This document shows positions 9,562 through 18,601 of a stretch of 64,000 nucleotides of DNA, piece after piece. How positions within the stretch are numbered: position 1 is the stretch's first letter; each line of letters starts with the position of its first letter. The translations under genes and the position numbers were made by a program. The notes under the pieces were generated by a model. It was not told where the DNA came from, did not search any database, and saw nothing but the letters and a program-made list of their open reading frames with translations. Source of the stretch: Seonamhaeicola sediminis (GTDB lineage: Bacteria > Bacteroidota > Bacteroidia > Flavobacteriales > Flavobacteriaceae). The DNA lies in assembly GCF_004358095.2 (NCBI RefSeq), contig NZ_SMZJ02000004.1, positions 225,031-289,030 on the forward strand, written 5' to 3'.

Positions 9562-10377
9562 TTAAACAGCTACTTCGTTATCGCGAAGCGCATCGTTTAA
9601 AGATGTTTTCTTGTCTGTACTTTCTTTACGTTTCCCAATAATCAATGCACAAGGAACTTGATATTCGCCAGCGGCAAACTTTTTAGTGTAACTGCCTGGG
9701 ATAACAACAGAGCGAGCAGGTACTTTACCTCTCAGTTCTAAAGGCTCATCACCAGTAACATCAATAATTTTAGTACTCATAGTTAAAACAACGCCAGCTC
9801 CTAAAACAGCTTCTTTTTCAACATGAACACCTTCAACCACAATACATCTTGAACCCACAAAAACATTGTCCTCAATAATAACTGGTGCAGCTTGTAGTGG
9901 TTCTAAAACACCACCAATTCCAACACCACCAGATAAGTGTACATTTTTACCAATTTGAGCACAACTACCCACAGTTGCCCATGTATCAACCATGGTGCCT
10001 TCATCTACATAGGCTCCAATATTTACATAACTAGGCATTAAAATAGTGCCTGGAGAAATATAAGCCCCGTGTCTTGCAACAGCATGAGGAACCACTCTAA
10101 TACCTTTTTCCTTATAACCAGTTTTTAAAGGTATTTTATCATGAAACTCTAATGGGCCAGCTTCAATGGTTTCCATTTTTTGAATAGGAAAATAAAGTAC
10201 AACCCCTTTTTTAACCCATTCGTTAACTTGCCAACCACCTTCAATAGGTTCGGCTACACGTAACTCACCTTTATCAAGTAAATCTATAACGCTTCTTATA
10301 GCAGAAGTCGTTTGATCTTCTTTTAAAAGCTCTCTGTTATCCCAAGCGGCTTCTATTATTTGTTGTAATTCTGTCAT
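9562..10377 (-). CDS. dapD: 2,3,4,5-tetrahydropyridine-2,6-dicarboxylate N-succinyltransferase
   Basis: Succinylates tetrahydrodipicolinate in the succinylase branch of lysine and diaminopimelate synthesis. 271 residues. The N-terminal alpha-helical domain is followed by a left-handed beta-helix of hexapeptide repeats (GAYISPGTILMPSYVNIGAYVDEG, shown in pieces as GTILMPSYVNIGAY and DEGTMVDTWATVG, then AQIGKNVHLSGG). DNVFVGSRCIVVEGV and GAGVVLT belong to the same helix. Length and motif order match DapD rather than the acetyltransferase DapH. No other lysine genes are adjacent. Confidence 0.96.
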   Translation of the reverse strand: MTELQQIIEAAWDNRELLKEDQTTSAIRSVIDLLDKGELRVAEPIEGGWQVNEWVKKGVVLYFPIQKMETIEAGPLEFHDKIPLKTGYKEKGIRVVPHAVARHGAYISPGTILMPSYVNIGAYVDEGTMVDTWATVGSCAQIGKNVHLSGGVGIGGVLEPLQAAPVIIEDNVFVGSRCIVVEGVHVEKEAVLGAGVVLTMSTKIIDVTGDEPLELRGKVPARSVVIPGSYTKKFAAGEYQVPCALIIGKRKESTDKKTSLNDALRDNEVAV

Positions 10378-10795
10378 TGGTATTTAATTTTTGGCAAAAG
10401 TACATGATTTTTTTTATTTAAAAATGTTATAGCTAGTATACTATTTACTTAAGTAAAAACTAAATTTTGTATGGTTTAATAAGTAGAGATTTTGTTTTTG
10501 TATGAGAAATATAAAGGTGCTAATAGATACAAATTACCGACTAAAACTTGGTGTTTTTTATCTGATAAAAAATGTATTTAAAAGAGTGCTTTTTTCTGAC
10601 TATCTGGTAAACAAATAAAAACATCGACGAAATGCATTCTCTGTGCGTTTTTAACGAAAAAATCGGTTGTTTTATCAGTTAATCTTGAGTTTTTAACACA
10701 TTTTCTAATAAACGAAAATACTGGGTTTTACAACTAATTTTTTGCATTCAATCTTTGAATCGATAATATATTTGAATCATAAATCAACCCAAGTC
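10378..10795. other. Intergenic region with a 14-bp palindrome and a promoter
   Basis: About 420 bp without a credible gene. It contains the perfect palindrome TTTACTTAAGTAAA at 10444-10457 and a -7 promoter element TATATTTG at 10767-10774, with a TTG at 10742-10744, upstream of the small secreted protein gene. Nothing else was recognised. Confidence 0.5.
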
Positions 10796-11098
10796 ATGAA
10801 TAAAAGAGTTTACATATTATTAGTTTTTGTTTTAAGTTTTGCTTTTGCAAATGCTCAAAGTACTGCTACAGAGGTAAACGTTGAAACTACTAAAACCGTT
10901 TCTGTTTCAGAAGACAATGTAGAGGTTGTTAATGAAACTTTAAAAACTAAACAAGACGTATTAATAATTAGTGAAGAAGATTTAAGGGAGTCTATTGCTC
11001 GTACTTCTAGTGATATTAGAACTTATTTTAACAGAGAAAGAAATGTTGAAAACATTAAATTGTTGTTCCCTACAATCAATAAGGCAAAGAAAGCTTAA
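10796..11098 (+). CDS. Small secreted hypothetical protein
   Basis: 100-residue protein with a clear Sec signal peptide (MNKRVYILLVFVLSFAFA, cleavage expected after NAQ). The mature part is Thr/Val/Glu-rich, then more helical (SEEDLRESIARTSSDIRTYF). I recognise no domain. ATG 10796 is preferred over the in-frame TTG at 10742 because it begins the signal peptide and lies 22 bp downstream of the -7 box TATATTTG. A strong terminator follows, so this is a single-gene transcript. Periplasmic or surface location is inferred. Confidence 0.75.
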   Translation: MNKRVYILLVFVLSFAFANAQSTATEVNVETTKTVSVSEDNVEVVNETLKTKQDVLIISEEDLRESIARTSSDIRTYFNRERNVENIKLLFPTINKAKKA

Positions 11099-11126
11099 AT
11101 AAATTTCAAACATAAAGGTTAAATCG

Positions 11127-11156
11127 AAAAGACTGTCTAAATTTAGACAGTCTTTT
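11127..11156 (+). terminator. Rho-independent terminator after the small secreted protein
   Basis: Perfect 30-bp palindrome: AAAAGACTGTCTAAA followed by its reverse complement, then additional T residues. It lies 28 bp after the stop at 11098. Confidence 0.85.
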
Positions 11157-11200
11157 TTTGTAAAATTACTTTGGGAAATTTAAATGGAATTACCTCTTAA

Positions 11201-12556
11201 CTATTTTCTTTTTTTACGTCTTTTGGCATTTTTATCTCCTCGAGTTTTCGGTTTTTTATACTTTTTAGCTATTTCTCTACGGTAAGATCCGCCTTGGTTT
11301 ACTTTTTTATTTTTTTCTTTCTTTTCATGGAATGCGGGACCAGGAGTATCCTCATCTTGCCCTCTTTTTAAGGGATTGTAGTGCTCTTTTATTTGCTGTT
11401 GTTCTTCCTCAATAAGTTCATTAGAAATTTCAACTACTTCGGGAAATTCCAATAACGGAATTTTCATATCCATTAACCTTTCAATAGCTTCAATGGCTTT
11501 TTGTTCTTTTTCAGTAGAAAATACCAGAGATGCCCCTTTACGTTCTGCACGACCAGTTCTACCAATACGGTGCATGTAGTTTTCAGGATATTCGGGGGTA
11601 TCAAAATTAATCACATGAGACACGTTATTAATATCAAGTCCACGTGCCATCACATCAGTAGCAATTAAAATTCTATGCTCACCTTCACTAAAAGCCTCTA
11701 TACTTCGTAAGCGGTAATTCTGTGTTTTATTAGAATGAATCACACAAACTTCGTCTCTTAACACGGTATCTAGATTTTCAAATAGACGATCTGCCATTCG
11801 CTTATAAGCCACAAAAATTAATACCTTATTAAAAGTTTCAGTATTACTTAATAGGTGGACTAATAAATTAACTTTGGTGTTGAAATTAGGAACGTTATAT
11901 CTGTTTTGTGAAATGTTATCTAATGGAGTTCCTGAAACAGCTACAGAAATACGTATGGGATTTCTAAAAAAGTCATTGATTAATAGATCTACATCATGAG
12001 TCATAGTTGCAGAAAACATGATATTTTGACGTCGTTCAGGAAGTAAATCAAAGATGTTAATCAATTGATGTCTAAAACCTAAATCTAGCATCACATCAAC
12101 TTCATCAATAACCAGTTTTTGTATAGACTTTAATTGCAAAACCCTACTCAAAGCTAAATCATATAACCTACCCGGAGTAGCTACCAGAATATCTAAACCT
12201 TCGGCAACTGCTTGTTTCTGTGTGTTGATATTAGTACCACCATAAACGCCTAAAACCCTAGTATTAATATATTTAGATAATTTTTCAATTTCTTCAACTA
12301 CCTGAACCACCAACTCTCTTGTAGGTACCAAAATCAAAACTCTTGGGTTTTCCTGTTTAGAGAATTTTAAGTGTTTAAGAATAGGTAACATGTAGGCAAA
12401 AGTCTTTCCAGTACCGGTTTGGGCTATTCCAACTACATCTCTACCAGAACTAACCACATTAAAAGCTTGTTCCTGAATAGGTGTAGGTTTGGTGAAACCC
12501 AAATCGTTTATGGCATTAAGTAGCGGGGTGTTTAGATTTAAATCTTGAAAAGTCAC
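11201..12556 (-). CDS. DEAD-box RNA helicase (RhlE-like), with DEVD motif II
   Basis: ATP-dependent RNA helicase, probably acting in ribosome assembly or RNA turnover. Motifs in order: Q motif KPTPIQEQ, motif I AQTGTGKT, Ia PTREL, Ib TPGR, motif II DEVD in place of DEAD, III SAT, V ATDVMARGLDI and VI HRIGRTGRA. The C-terminal 70 residues are highly basic (ending KKPKTRGDKNAKRRKKRK), as in RhlE-type tails that bind RNA. 451 residues. The Ala-to-Val change in motif II keeps the catalytic Asp-Glu pair and is probably tolerated. Confidence 0.93.
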   Translation of the reverse strand: MTFQDLNLNTPLLNAINDLGFTKPTPIQEQAFNVVSSGRDVVGIAQTGTGKTFAYMLPILKHLKFSKQENPRVLILVPTRELVVQVVEEIEKLSKYINTRVLGVYGGTNINTQKQAVAEGLDILVATPGRLYDLALSRVLQLKSIQKLVIDEVDVMLDLGFRHQLINIFDLLPERRQNIMFSATMTHDVDLLINDFFRNPIRISVAVSGTPLDNISQNRYNVPNFNTKVNLLVHLLSNTETFNKVLIFVAYKRMADRLFENLDTVLRDEVCVIHSNKTQNYRLRSIEAFSEGEHRILIATDVMARGLDINNVSHVINFDTPEYPENYMHRIGRTGRAERKGASLVFSTEKEQKAIEAIERLMDMKIPLLEFPEVVEISNELIEEEQQQIKEHYNPLKRGQDEDTPGPAFHEKKEKNKKVNQGGSYRREIAKKYKKPKTRGDKNAKRRKKRK

Positions 12557-12692
12557 ATTTAAAATTTAGATACAGCAAAGATATATGTTTTAAAATTGGG
12601 CCTTCTGTTAGAGAGAAATCTTTTTTATAGCCCTAAGTATAGTTAAGTTCTTGTTTTATTTCAATATTAAATTTCGGTAATTTGCAATCCTT

Positions 12693-13988
12693 TTGAGAAC
12701 GACAACAACATATCAACCAAAAAGTATTGAGGCTTTTAAAGAGCAATTATTGATATGGGCACAACAATTTGAAGATGTGGTTTGGTTAGATTCTAATAGC
12801 TACCAACAAGATTATTCAAATTATGATGCTATTTTGGCAGTTGATGGGTTTACAAGTATTCAAACCGATTATCATGAGGCTTTTAATAAATTAAAGGAGT
12901 ATCAATCTGCTACAAAAGATTGGATTTTTGGCTATTTAACCTATGATTTAAAAAATGATGCTGAGAAATTAACTTCAAATAATTTTGATGGCTTACGTTT
13001 TCCAGATTTGTATTTTTTTCAGCCTAAAAAACTGTTTTTATTTAAAAATAACTCTGTTGAAATTCAATATTTAAATTATGTTTCAGATGAAGTTGAAGCT
13101 GATTTATCAGAAATTGAAACTACATATCCTCCAGAAAAAAGTCAAAAGGTCTCAAATGATATCAAGATTAAGCTTCGCATACACAAAGATGACTATTTTA
13201 AAAAGGTAGAGGCTGTGTTAAATCATATTCGCAGAGGGGATGTTTATGAAGCCAATTTTTGTCAGGAGTTTTATGCTGAAAATACAGAAATTAATCCGTT
13301 AGAAACATATTTTAAACTCAACGAAATATCAAAACCACCATTTGCATCATATATTAAGTTTCATGATAAATATGTACTAAGTGCATCTCCAGAACGCTAT
13401 TTACTAAAACAGGGTAAAACTGTTGTATCCCAACCCATAAAAGGAACCGCGAGACGTTCTGATAATATGGAGGAGGATAAAACTTTAAAAATCAATTTAG
13501 AAAACGACCAAAAAGAACGTAGTGAAAATATTATGATTGTAGATTTGGTTCGTAATGATTTGTCAAGAACTGCCATAAAGGGTAGTGTAAACGTAAAAGA
13601 ACTTTGCAAAGTATACACATTTAAGCAGGTGCATCAAATGATATCCACCGTGATTTCTAAGGTAGAACCTGTAACACATCCTATAGATATTATAAAAAGT
13701 ACATTTCCAATGGGAAGTATGACGGGTGCTCCCAAAATTTCAGCAATGGAAATCATTGAAAAATTGGAAGAAACAAAACGTGGTATTTATTCTGGGGCTA
13801 TTGGATATTTTAACCCCACAGGAGATTTTGATTTTAATGTGGTTATCAGGAGTATTCTTTTCAATGCTTCAAAAAAATATGTATCGTATTCGGTTGGGGG
13901 TGCTATTACGGCTAAGAGTAATCCTTTAAAAGAGTATGAGGAATGTTTGGTAAAAGCCAAGGCTATGCGTGAAGTTCTTGAAAACTAA
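12693..13988 (+). CDS. pabB: Aminodeoxychorismate synthase component I (PabB)
   Basis: Converts chorismate plus ammonia into 4-amino-4-deoxychorismate for folate synthesis. 431 residues of the chorismate-binding (TrpE/PabB) fold. RRGDVYEANFCQEF, the signature QPIKGTARR with the PabB-type lysine (TrpE has an alanine there), DLVRNDLSR, and FPMGSMTGAPKISAMEII are all visible. The start is TTG at 12693; no good ATG is close. The glutamine amidotransferase PabA and the lyase PabC are not adjacent. tilS follows with its own -7 promoter box. Confidence 0.9.
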   Translation: MRTTTTYQPKSIEAFKEQLLIWAQQFEDVVWLDSNSYQQDYSNYDAILAVDGFTSIQTDYHEAFNKLKEYQSATKDWIFGYLTYDLKNDAEKLTSNNFDGLRFPDLYFFQPKKLFLFKNNSVEIQYLNYVSDEVEADLSEIETTYPPEKSQKVSNDIKIKLRIHKDDYFKKVEAVLNHIRRGDVYEANFCQEFYAENTEINPLETYFKLNEISKPPFASYIKFHDKYVLSASPERYLLKQGKTVVSQPIKGTARRSDNMEEDKTLKINLENDQKERSENIMIVDLVRNDLSRTAIKGSVNVKELCKVYTFKQVHQMISTVISKVEPVTHPIDIIKSTFPMGSMTGAPKISAMEIIEKLEETKRGIYSGAIGYFNPTGDFDFNVVIRSILFNASKKYVSYSVGGAITAKSNPLKEYEECLVKAKAMREVLEN

Positions 13989-14030
13989 AAGTTTTCAGAA
14001 AAAAGATTAAAGTTCAAAGTTTCAAGTTGG

Positions 14031-14038
14031 TATATTTG
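14031..14038 (+). promoter_or_regulatory. -7 promoter element for tilS
   Basis: TATATTTG is a perfect TAnnTTTG match. Its position rules out the GTG at 14038 as a start, because the codon would overlap the promoter, and supports ATG 14068. Confidence 0.6.
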
Positions 14039-14067
14039 TGAAACATAGTATTCGTGAATTTACAGCA

Positions 14068-15381
14068 ATGCTTCTAAAAAACTTCCAAAACCATATTAAC
14101 GACAACCTCTCTTTTCTAAAAGGAAGTAGACTTTTAATTGCCATTTCTGGAGGTATTGATAGTGTGGTATTGGTGCATTTGTGTCATCAATTAAATTTAA
14201 ATGTTGCCTTAGCACATTGTAATTTTAATTTACGTGGCAAAGAGAGTGATGGAGATGAAGATTTCGTTATCCAATTAGCTAACAGTATAGATATTGAAGC
14301 GTTTACTGAAAGTTTTGACACCCAGGGTTATGCCAATGAGCATAAAATATCTGTTCAAATGGCGGCACGAGAAATGCGTTATTTTTGGTTCGATGAACTA
14401 GCGCAGCAGCTACAATTCGATTACATTTTAACAGCGCACCATGCCGATGATAATTTGGAAACTTTTTTAATTAATTTTTCAAGAGGAACTGGATTGGATG
14501 GTTTAACAGGAATACCTGAGATTAACAACAAATTTGTACGTCCATTATTGCCATTTTCAAGAGAACAAATAGTGGATTATGCAAAAGACAACCAATTAGA
14601 GTGGCGGGTTGATAGTAGTAATGCCTCCACAAAATACCTTAGAAATAAATTGAGACATGAGGTCATTCCCATTCTAAAAGAAATAAACCCTAGTTTGCTT
14701 CAAAGCTATCAAAGTACCATAAATAATCTTAGTGATGCTACTGATATTGTTGAGGATCATTTAGAACAATTTTTTCAGGAGGCCGTGGTAAGTATTGAAG
14801 AAAGTAAAATGACCTTTAAAATTTCTGAATTCAAGAAACAAAACAATCCAAGGGCGTATTTGTTCGAAACATTTAAAGATTACGGATTTACAGAATGGAA
14901 TGATGCTTTAAATTTGTTAGATGCCCAATCGGGTAAGTATATTTTATCTAATACACATAGGTTAATTAAACATCAGGACCATTTACTATTAAGTAAAATT
15001 GTTCCGGGAGAGTTAATTGAAATTGTTGTTAGCGATACAAGTCAGGAAATTGAAACCCCATTTGGAATGATGTGTTTTTCTGAGGTAGATGAAATATCCG
15101 ATAATAGTACAACATCTATTTATGTAGATAGAGCCTTATTGAAATTTCCTTTGTTAATAAGGCAGTGGAAAGTTGGTGACGTGTTTTTTCCTTTCGGAAT
15201 GAAAGGAAGAAAAAAAGTGAGTAAGTATTTTAAGGACGAAAAACTGTCACTTTTAGATAAAGAAAGTACCTTATTGTTATGTTCAGAAAATAATATTGTA
15301 TGGATAGTAAACCGAAGAGCCGATAACCGTTTTAGAGTAACTGAAGCCACTCAAGAAATTTTAAAAATCGAATTGAAATAA
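14068..15381 (+). CDS. tilS: tRNA(Ile)-lysidine synthetase
   Basis: Modifies C34 of the CAU-anticodon tRNA(Ile) to lysidine, so that it reads AUA and is charged with isoleucine; essential. The ATP-pyrophosphatase P-loop SGGIDS is at residues 27-32 of the ATG-started protein. ALAHCNFNLRGKESDGDEDFV (split here as ALAHCNFNLRG and DGDEDFV) and LTAHHADDNLETFLINF are TilS hallmarks. A C-terminal TilS domain ends with RQWKVGDVFFPFGMKGRKKVS. 437 residues, normal length. Confidence 0.95.
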   Translation: MLLKNFQNHINDNLSFLKGSRLLIAISGGIDSVVLVHLCHQLNLNVALAHCNFNLRGKESDGDEDFVIQLANSIDIEAFTESFDTQGYANEHKISVQMAAREMRYFWFDELAQQLQFDYILTAHHADDNLETFLINFSRGTGLDGLTGIPEINNKFVRPLLPFSREQIVDYAKDNQLEWRVDSSNASTKYLRNKLRHEVIPILKEINPSLLQSYQSTINNLSDATDIVEDHLEQFFQEAVVSIEESKMTFKISEFKKQNNPRAYLFETFKDYGFTEWNDALNLLDAQSGKYILSNTHRLIKHQDHLLLSKIVPGELIEIVVSDTSQEIETPFGMMCFSEVDEISDNSTTSIYVDRALLKFPLLIRQWKVGDVFFPFGMKGRKKVSKYFKDEKLSLLDKESTLLLCSENNIVWIVNRRADNRFRVTEATQEILKIELK

Positions 15382-15424
15382 CACATGCTAAACTAAGCGC
15401 AATCGTAAAAACATCCTAATACTT

Positions 15425-17047
15425 TTGAAACTTAAAGGAAAAATAGTTGACATACAAAACAAACGAATTTTTAAGGGAGAATTAACCGTTAAAGATGATA
15501 GAATTGTTTCCATTGCAGAAAAGGAGCATGATGCAAAAAACTACATTTTACCAGGTTTTATAGATGCCCATATTCACATTGAAAGCTCAATGTTGGTGCC
15601 TAGTGAGTTTGCAAAAATAGCCGTAAAACACGGTACGGTTGCTACCGTATCAGATCCGCATGAGATAGCTAATGTTTGTGGGTTAGACGGCGTAAAATTC
15701 ATGATAGAAAACGGAAACCAGGTGCCTTTAAAATTTAATTTTGGAGCTCCCTCTTGTGTACCTGCCACAACCTTTGAATCAGCTGGTGCAATCATAAACT
15801 CTAATGATATAAAAGAGCTTCTTCAAGATCCTAATATCAAATTTCTAACAGAAATGATGAATTACCCCGGCGTAATTTTTGATGATGAAGAGGTTTTAAA
15901 AAAACTACATTGGGCTAAAAATTTTAACAAACCTATTGATGGTCATGCTCCTGGTTTGGTAGGAGATAATTTGTCTAAGTATATTTCAGCAGGAATTTCT
16001 ACAGACCATGAATGTTTTACTTATAATGAAGCTTTAGAGAAACTTCAAAAAGGCATGAAAGTTCTTATACGAGAGGGTAGTGCTGCTAAAAACTTTGATT
16101 CTTTAATTAGTTTACTTCCAGAGTATTATGAGGGTATAATGTTTTGTAGTGACGATAAGCACCCTGATGATTTAGTGCTTAGTCATATTAATAAACTTTG
16201 TGCTAGGGCGGTTGAAAAAGGAATGGATGTTTTCAAGGTACTGCAGGTGGCTTGTGTAAATCCAGTTAAACATTACAACTTAGATGTTGGATTACTAAAT
16301 GAGGGCGACTTTGCTGATTTTATAGTTGTTGAAGATTTAGTGAATTTCAAAACAATTAAAACTTACATAAACGGTAAGGTGGTTTATGAAAATGGTAAGT
16401 CTTTAATTAATAAAGTGCCTGTAAAGCCAATTAATAATTTTAATAGTGAAATAAAGCAGGTTTTAGATTTTAAAATTGAATTGAAAGCGAAACAAATAAA
16501 GGTTATTGAAGCATTAGAAGGCCAGTTGGTTACCAATAAATATATAGCTAACTCAAAAATAGAAAACGGCAATTTAGTTTCTAATGTAAAAGAAGATGTT
16601 CTAAAAATGACGGTAGTGAATCGTTACCAAAATAAAAAACCAGCTATGGCGTTCATCAAGAATTTTGGCTTGAAAAAAGGTGCTATTGCATCATCGGTTG
16701 GTCATGATTCACATAATATCATAGCGGTTGGTGTTTCTGATGAAGCTATTTGCAAAGCAGTTAATCTCATAATTGAAAATAAAGGTGGAATTTGTGCTGT
16801 GAGTAATTCTGAAGAAAAAATATTACCACTACCTATTGCTGGAATTATGAGTAATAAAGGCGCTGGAGAAGTTGCTAAAACATATAAAGTTTTAGATGCA
16901 ATGGCTAAACAGCTAGGTAGTAAACTAAACGCTCCTTATATGACGCTTTCTTTTATGGCATTATTAGTTATTCCATCGTTAAAGTTAAGTGATAAAGGAT
17001 TGTTTAATGGAACTGACTTTAAATTTACGTCTTTAGAAGCTAACTAA
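15425..17047 (+). CDS. ade: Adenine deaminase
   Basis: Deaminates adenine to hypoxanthine in purine salvage. 540 residues of the amidohydrolase superfamily with the family-specific N-terminus [20 protein letters not shown] and [18 protein letters not shown] (metal-binding His residues), then DGHAPGL and [11 protein letters not shown]. The C-terminal adenine-deaminase domain includes [15 protein letters not shown]. The start is TTG at 15425. The stop is immediately followed by the ATG of the YheT-type hydrolase (no spacer), so the two are one transcript and may be translationally coupled. Confidence 0.94.
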   Translation: MKLKGKIVDIQNKRIFKGELTVKDDRIVSIAEKEHDAKNYILPGFIDAHIHIESSMLVPSEFAKIAVKHGTVATVSDPHEIANVCGLDGVKFMIENGNQVPLKFNFGAPSCVPATTFESAGAIINSNDIKELLQDPNIKFLTEMMNYPGVIFDDEEVLKKLHWAKNFNKPIDGHAPGLVGDNLSKYISAGISTDHECFTYNEALEKLQKGMKVLIREGSAAKNFDSLISLLPEYYEGIMFCSDDKHPDDLVLSHINKLCARAVEKGMDVFKVLQVACVNPVKHYNLDVGLLNEGDFADFIVVEDLVNFKTIKTYINGKVVYENGKSLINKVPVKPINNFNSEIKQVLDFKIELKAKQIKVIEALEGQLVTNKYIANSKIENGNLVSNVKEDVLKMTVVNRYQNKKPAMAFIKNFGLKKGAIASSVGHDSHNIIAVGVSDEAICKAVNLIIENKGGICAVSNSEEKILPLPIAGIMSNKGAGEVAKTYKVLDAMAKQLGSKLNAPYMTLSFMALLVIPSLKLSDKGLFNGTDFKFTSLEAN

Positions 17048-18010
17048 ATGCCTGTAATAGAATCAACTTACAAAGCCCCTTTTTTATTTAAAAACGGTTT
17101 TATAGCTACGGTTTATTCTGGATTATTCAGAAGGGTTAACAATGTAGTACAAGAACGCCAGCGTATCACATTGTCTGATGGTGATTTCATAGATTTAGAT
17201 TGGTGCTTTTCAAAGGAAAAAACAGATAAACTCATCATTCTTTTGCACGGTTTAGAAGGTGATAGCAAGCGCCCATATATGTTAGGGGCAGCTAAACTTT
17301 TCAACAATAATAATATTGATGCTCTGTGCGTAAATTTTAGAGGTTGTAGTGGAGAAGATAATTTAAAATTAAGTAGTTATCATTCTGGTGCAACAGAAGA
17401 TCTACACGAGGTTATTGAGCATGTAATTTCAACAAAAAGTTACGCTAATATTTATTTAAAAGGTATTAGTCTTGGTGCTAATATGATTCTTAAATTTTTG
17501 GGAGAAGGAAATAGTTTACCACATGAAATAAAAGCAGCCGTATGTGTTTCTGTTCCATGTGATTTAAATGGTTCGTGCAAAGAGCTTCATAAGATTAAAA
17601 ATTTACCTTATGCCATACGCTTTCTAAATCATTTAAAAAGGAGGTTAACGGCTAAAATGGAAAAGTTTCCAGAAGCTATATCTGGAGAAGTTTTAAAAAA
17701 CATTAAAACCCTAAGAGATTTTGATGATGTTTATACATCAAAAATACATGGTTTTAAAGATGCCTTAGATTATTACCAAAAATGTAGTGGTTTACAGTTC
17801 ATCACTAATATAAAAATTCCAACGCTTATTATTAATGCGTTAAACGATTCTTTTTTATCACCAGAATGTTATCCCGTAAAAGAGGCAAAAAGCTCTGAAT
17901 ATATTTATTTAGAAATGCCTACTCATGGTGGACATGTGGCCTTTATTGATAAAAAAAATGTTTACTATAACGAGCGTCGTGCATTAGAATTTATAAATTC
18001 AAGTAATTAA
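17048..18010 (+). CDS. YheT family alpha/beta hydrolase
   Basis: 320-residue alpha/beta-hydrolase of the YheT/ABHD1-3 family, probably an esterase on lipid-like substrates. HGLEGDSKRPYMLGAAK forms the oxyanion loop, LCVNFRGCSGE is the family motif, the nucleophile Ser141 is in GISLGAN, the acid is in NALNDSFLSP and the histidine in THGGHVAF. No signal peptide. It directly abuts the adenine deaminase stop. Physiological substrate unknown. Confidence 0.88.
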   Translation: MPVIESTYKAPFLFKNGFIATVYSGLFRRVNNVVQERQRITLSDGDFIDLDWCFSKEKTDKLIILLHGLEGDSKRPYMLGAAKLFNNNNIDALCVNFRGCSGEDNLKLSSYHSGATEDLHEVIEHVISTKSYANIYLKGISLGANMILKFLGEGNSLPHEIKAAVCVSVPCDLNGSCKELHKIKNLPYAIRFLNHLKRRLTAKMEKFPEAISGEVLKNIKTLRDFDDVYTSKIHGFKDALDYYQKCSGLQFITNIKIPTLIINALNDSFLSPECYPVKEAKSSEYIYLEMPTHGGHVAFIDKKNVYYNERRALEFINSSN

Positions 18011-18067
18011 GATAACATAAGCACTCTCGGGGATAATTTTGGTTTAGTTAGGCCCTTGTTAAAATTG

Positions 18068-18075
18068 TAAGTTTG
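18068..18075 (+). promoter_or_regulatory. -7 promoter element for the iorA-like gene
   Basis: TAAGTTTG matches TAnnTTTG, 49 bp before the ATG at 18124. The -33 element is not clear. Confidence 0.4.
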
Positions 18076-18123
18076 GAGCTAGGTTAGCTAGAATTTTAGT
18101 AACTTTTAACAAAATTCTATATT

Positions 18124-18585
18124 ATGCCAACTTTCAACTTAAAAATCAATAATAAAGCCTATACCGTAGAGGCCGATTCTGATACGCCATTACTTTGGGT
18201 GTTAAGAGATCAAATAAACCTTATAGGAACAAAATATAGCTGCGGAATTGGGCAATGTGGTGCTTGCACTATTCATACAGATGGTATAGCTAATAGAAGT
18301 TGTTTACTTCAGGTGTCTCAAGCCGAAGGAATGAATATAACTACCATAGAAGGACTTTCAGAATATGGAGATCATCCAGTTCAAGAAGCTTGGAAAGCCA
18401 TTGATGTGCCACAATGTGGCTATTGTCAAAGCGGGCAAATTATGACCGCGGCGGCCTTTCTAGAAAAAAACACGAATCCTTCAAGTGAAGAAATAAGAAA
18501 TGCTATGAACGGTAACATTTGCAGATGCGCATCATACAGAAGCATTGAGGAAGCCGTAAAAGTGGCAGCGAAAAAAATGAGTTAA
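18124..18585 (+). CDS. (2Fe-2S)-binding subunit of an isoquinoline 1-oxidoreductase-type dehydrogenase
   Basis: Small iron-sulfur subunit of a xanthine-dehydrogenase-family molybdoenzyme. The plant-type ferredoxin domain binds one cluster through Cys40, Cys45, Cys48 and Cys60 (CGIGQCGAC...C). The helical [2Fe-2S]-binding-2 domain uses Cys98, Cys101, Cys133 and Cys135 (CGYC...CRC). All eight ligands are present. 153 residues, usual length. It is 16 bp upstream of the large subunit gene. Without an FAD subunit nearby, electrons probably go to a membrane or periplasmic acceptor. Confidence 0.92.
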   Translation: MPTFNLKINNKAYTVEADSDTPLLWVLRDQINLIGTKYSCGIGQCGACTIHTDGIANRSCLLQVSQAEGMNITTIEGLSEYGDHPVQEAWKAIDVPQCGYCQSGQIMTAAAFLEKNTNPSSEEIRNAMNGNICRCASYRSIEEAVKVAAKKMS

Positions 18586-18601
18586 CCAACCAAAACTAAT
18601 C

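Noticed and set aside
10444-10457. Palindrome TTTACTTAAGTAAA, containing TACTTAA and TTAAGTA as in the nitrate motif
   Set aside because: The halves abut without the N4 spacer and the neighbour is a small secreted protein; probably chance in AT-rich DNA.
11201-12556. DEVD in place of DEAD as a sign of an inactive helicase
   Set aside because: The catalytic Asp and Glu and all other motifs are intact, so activity is expected.
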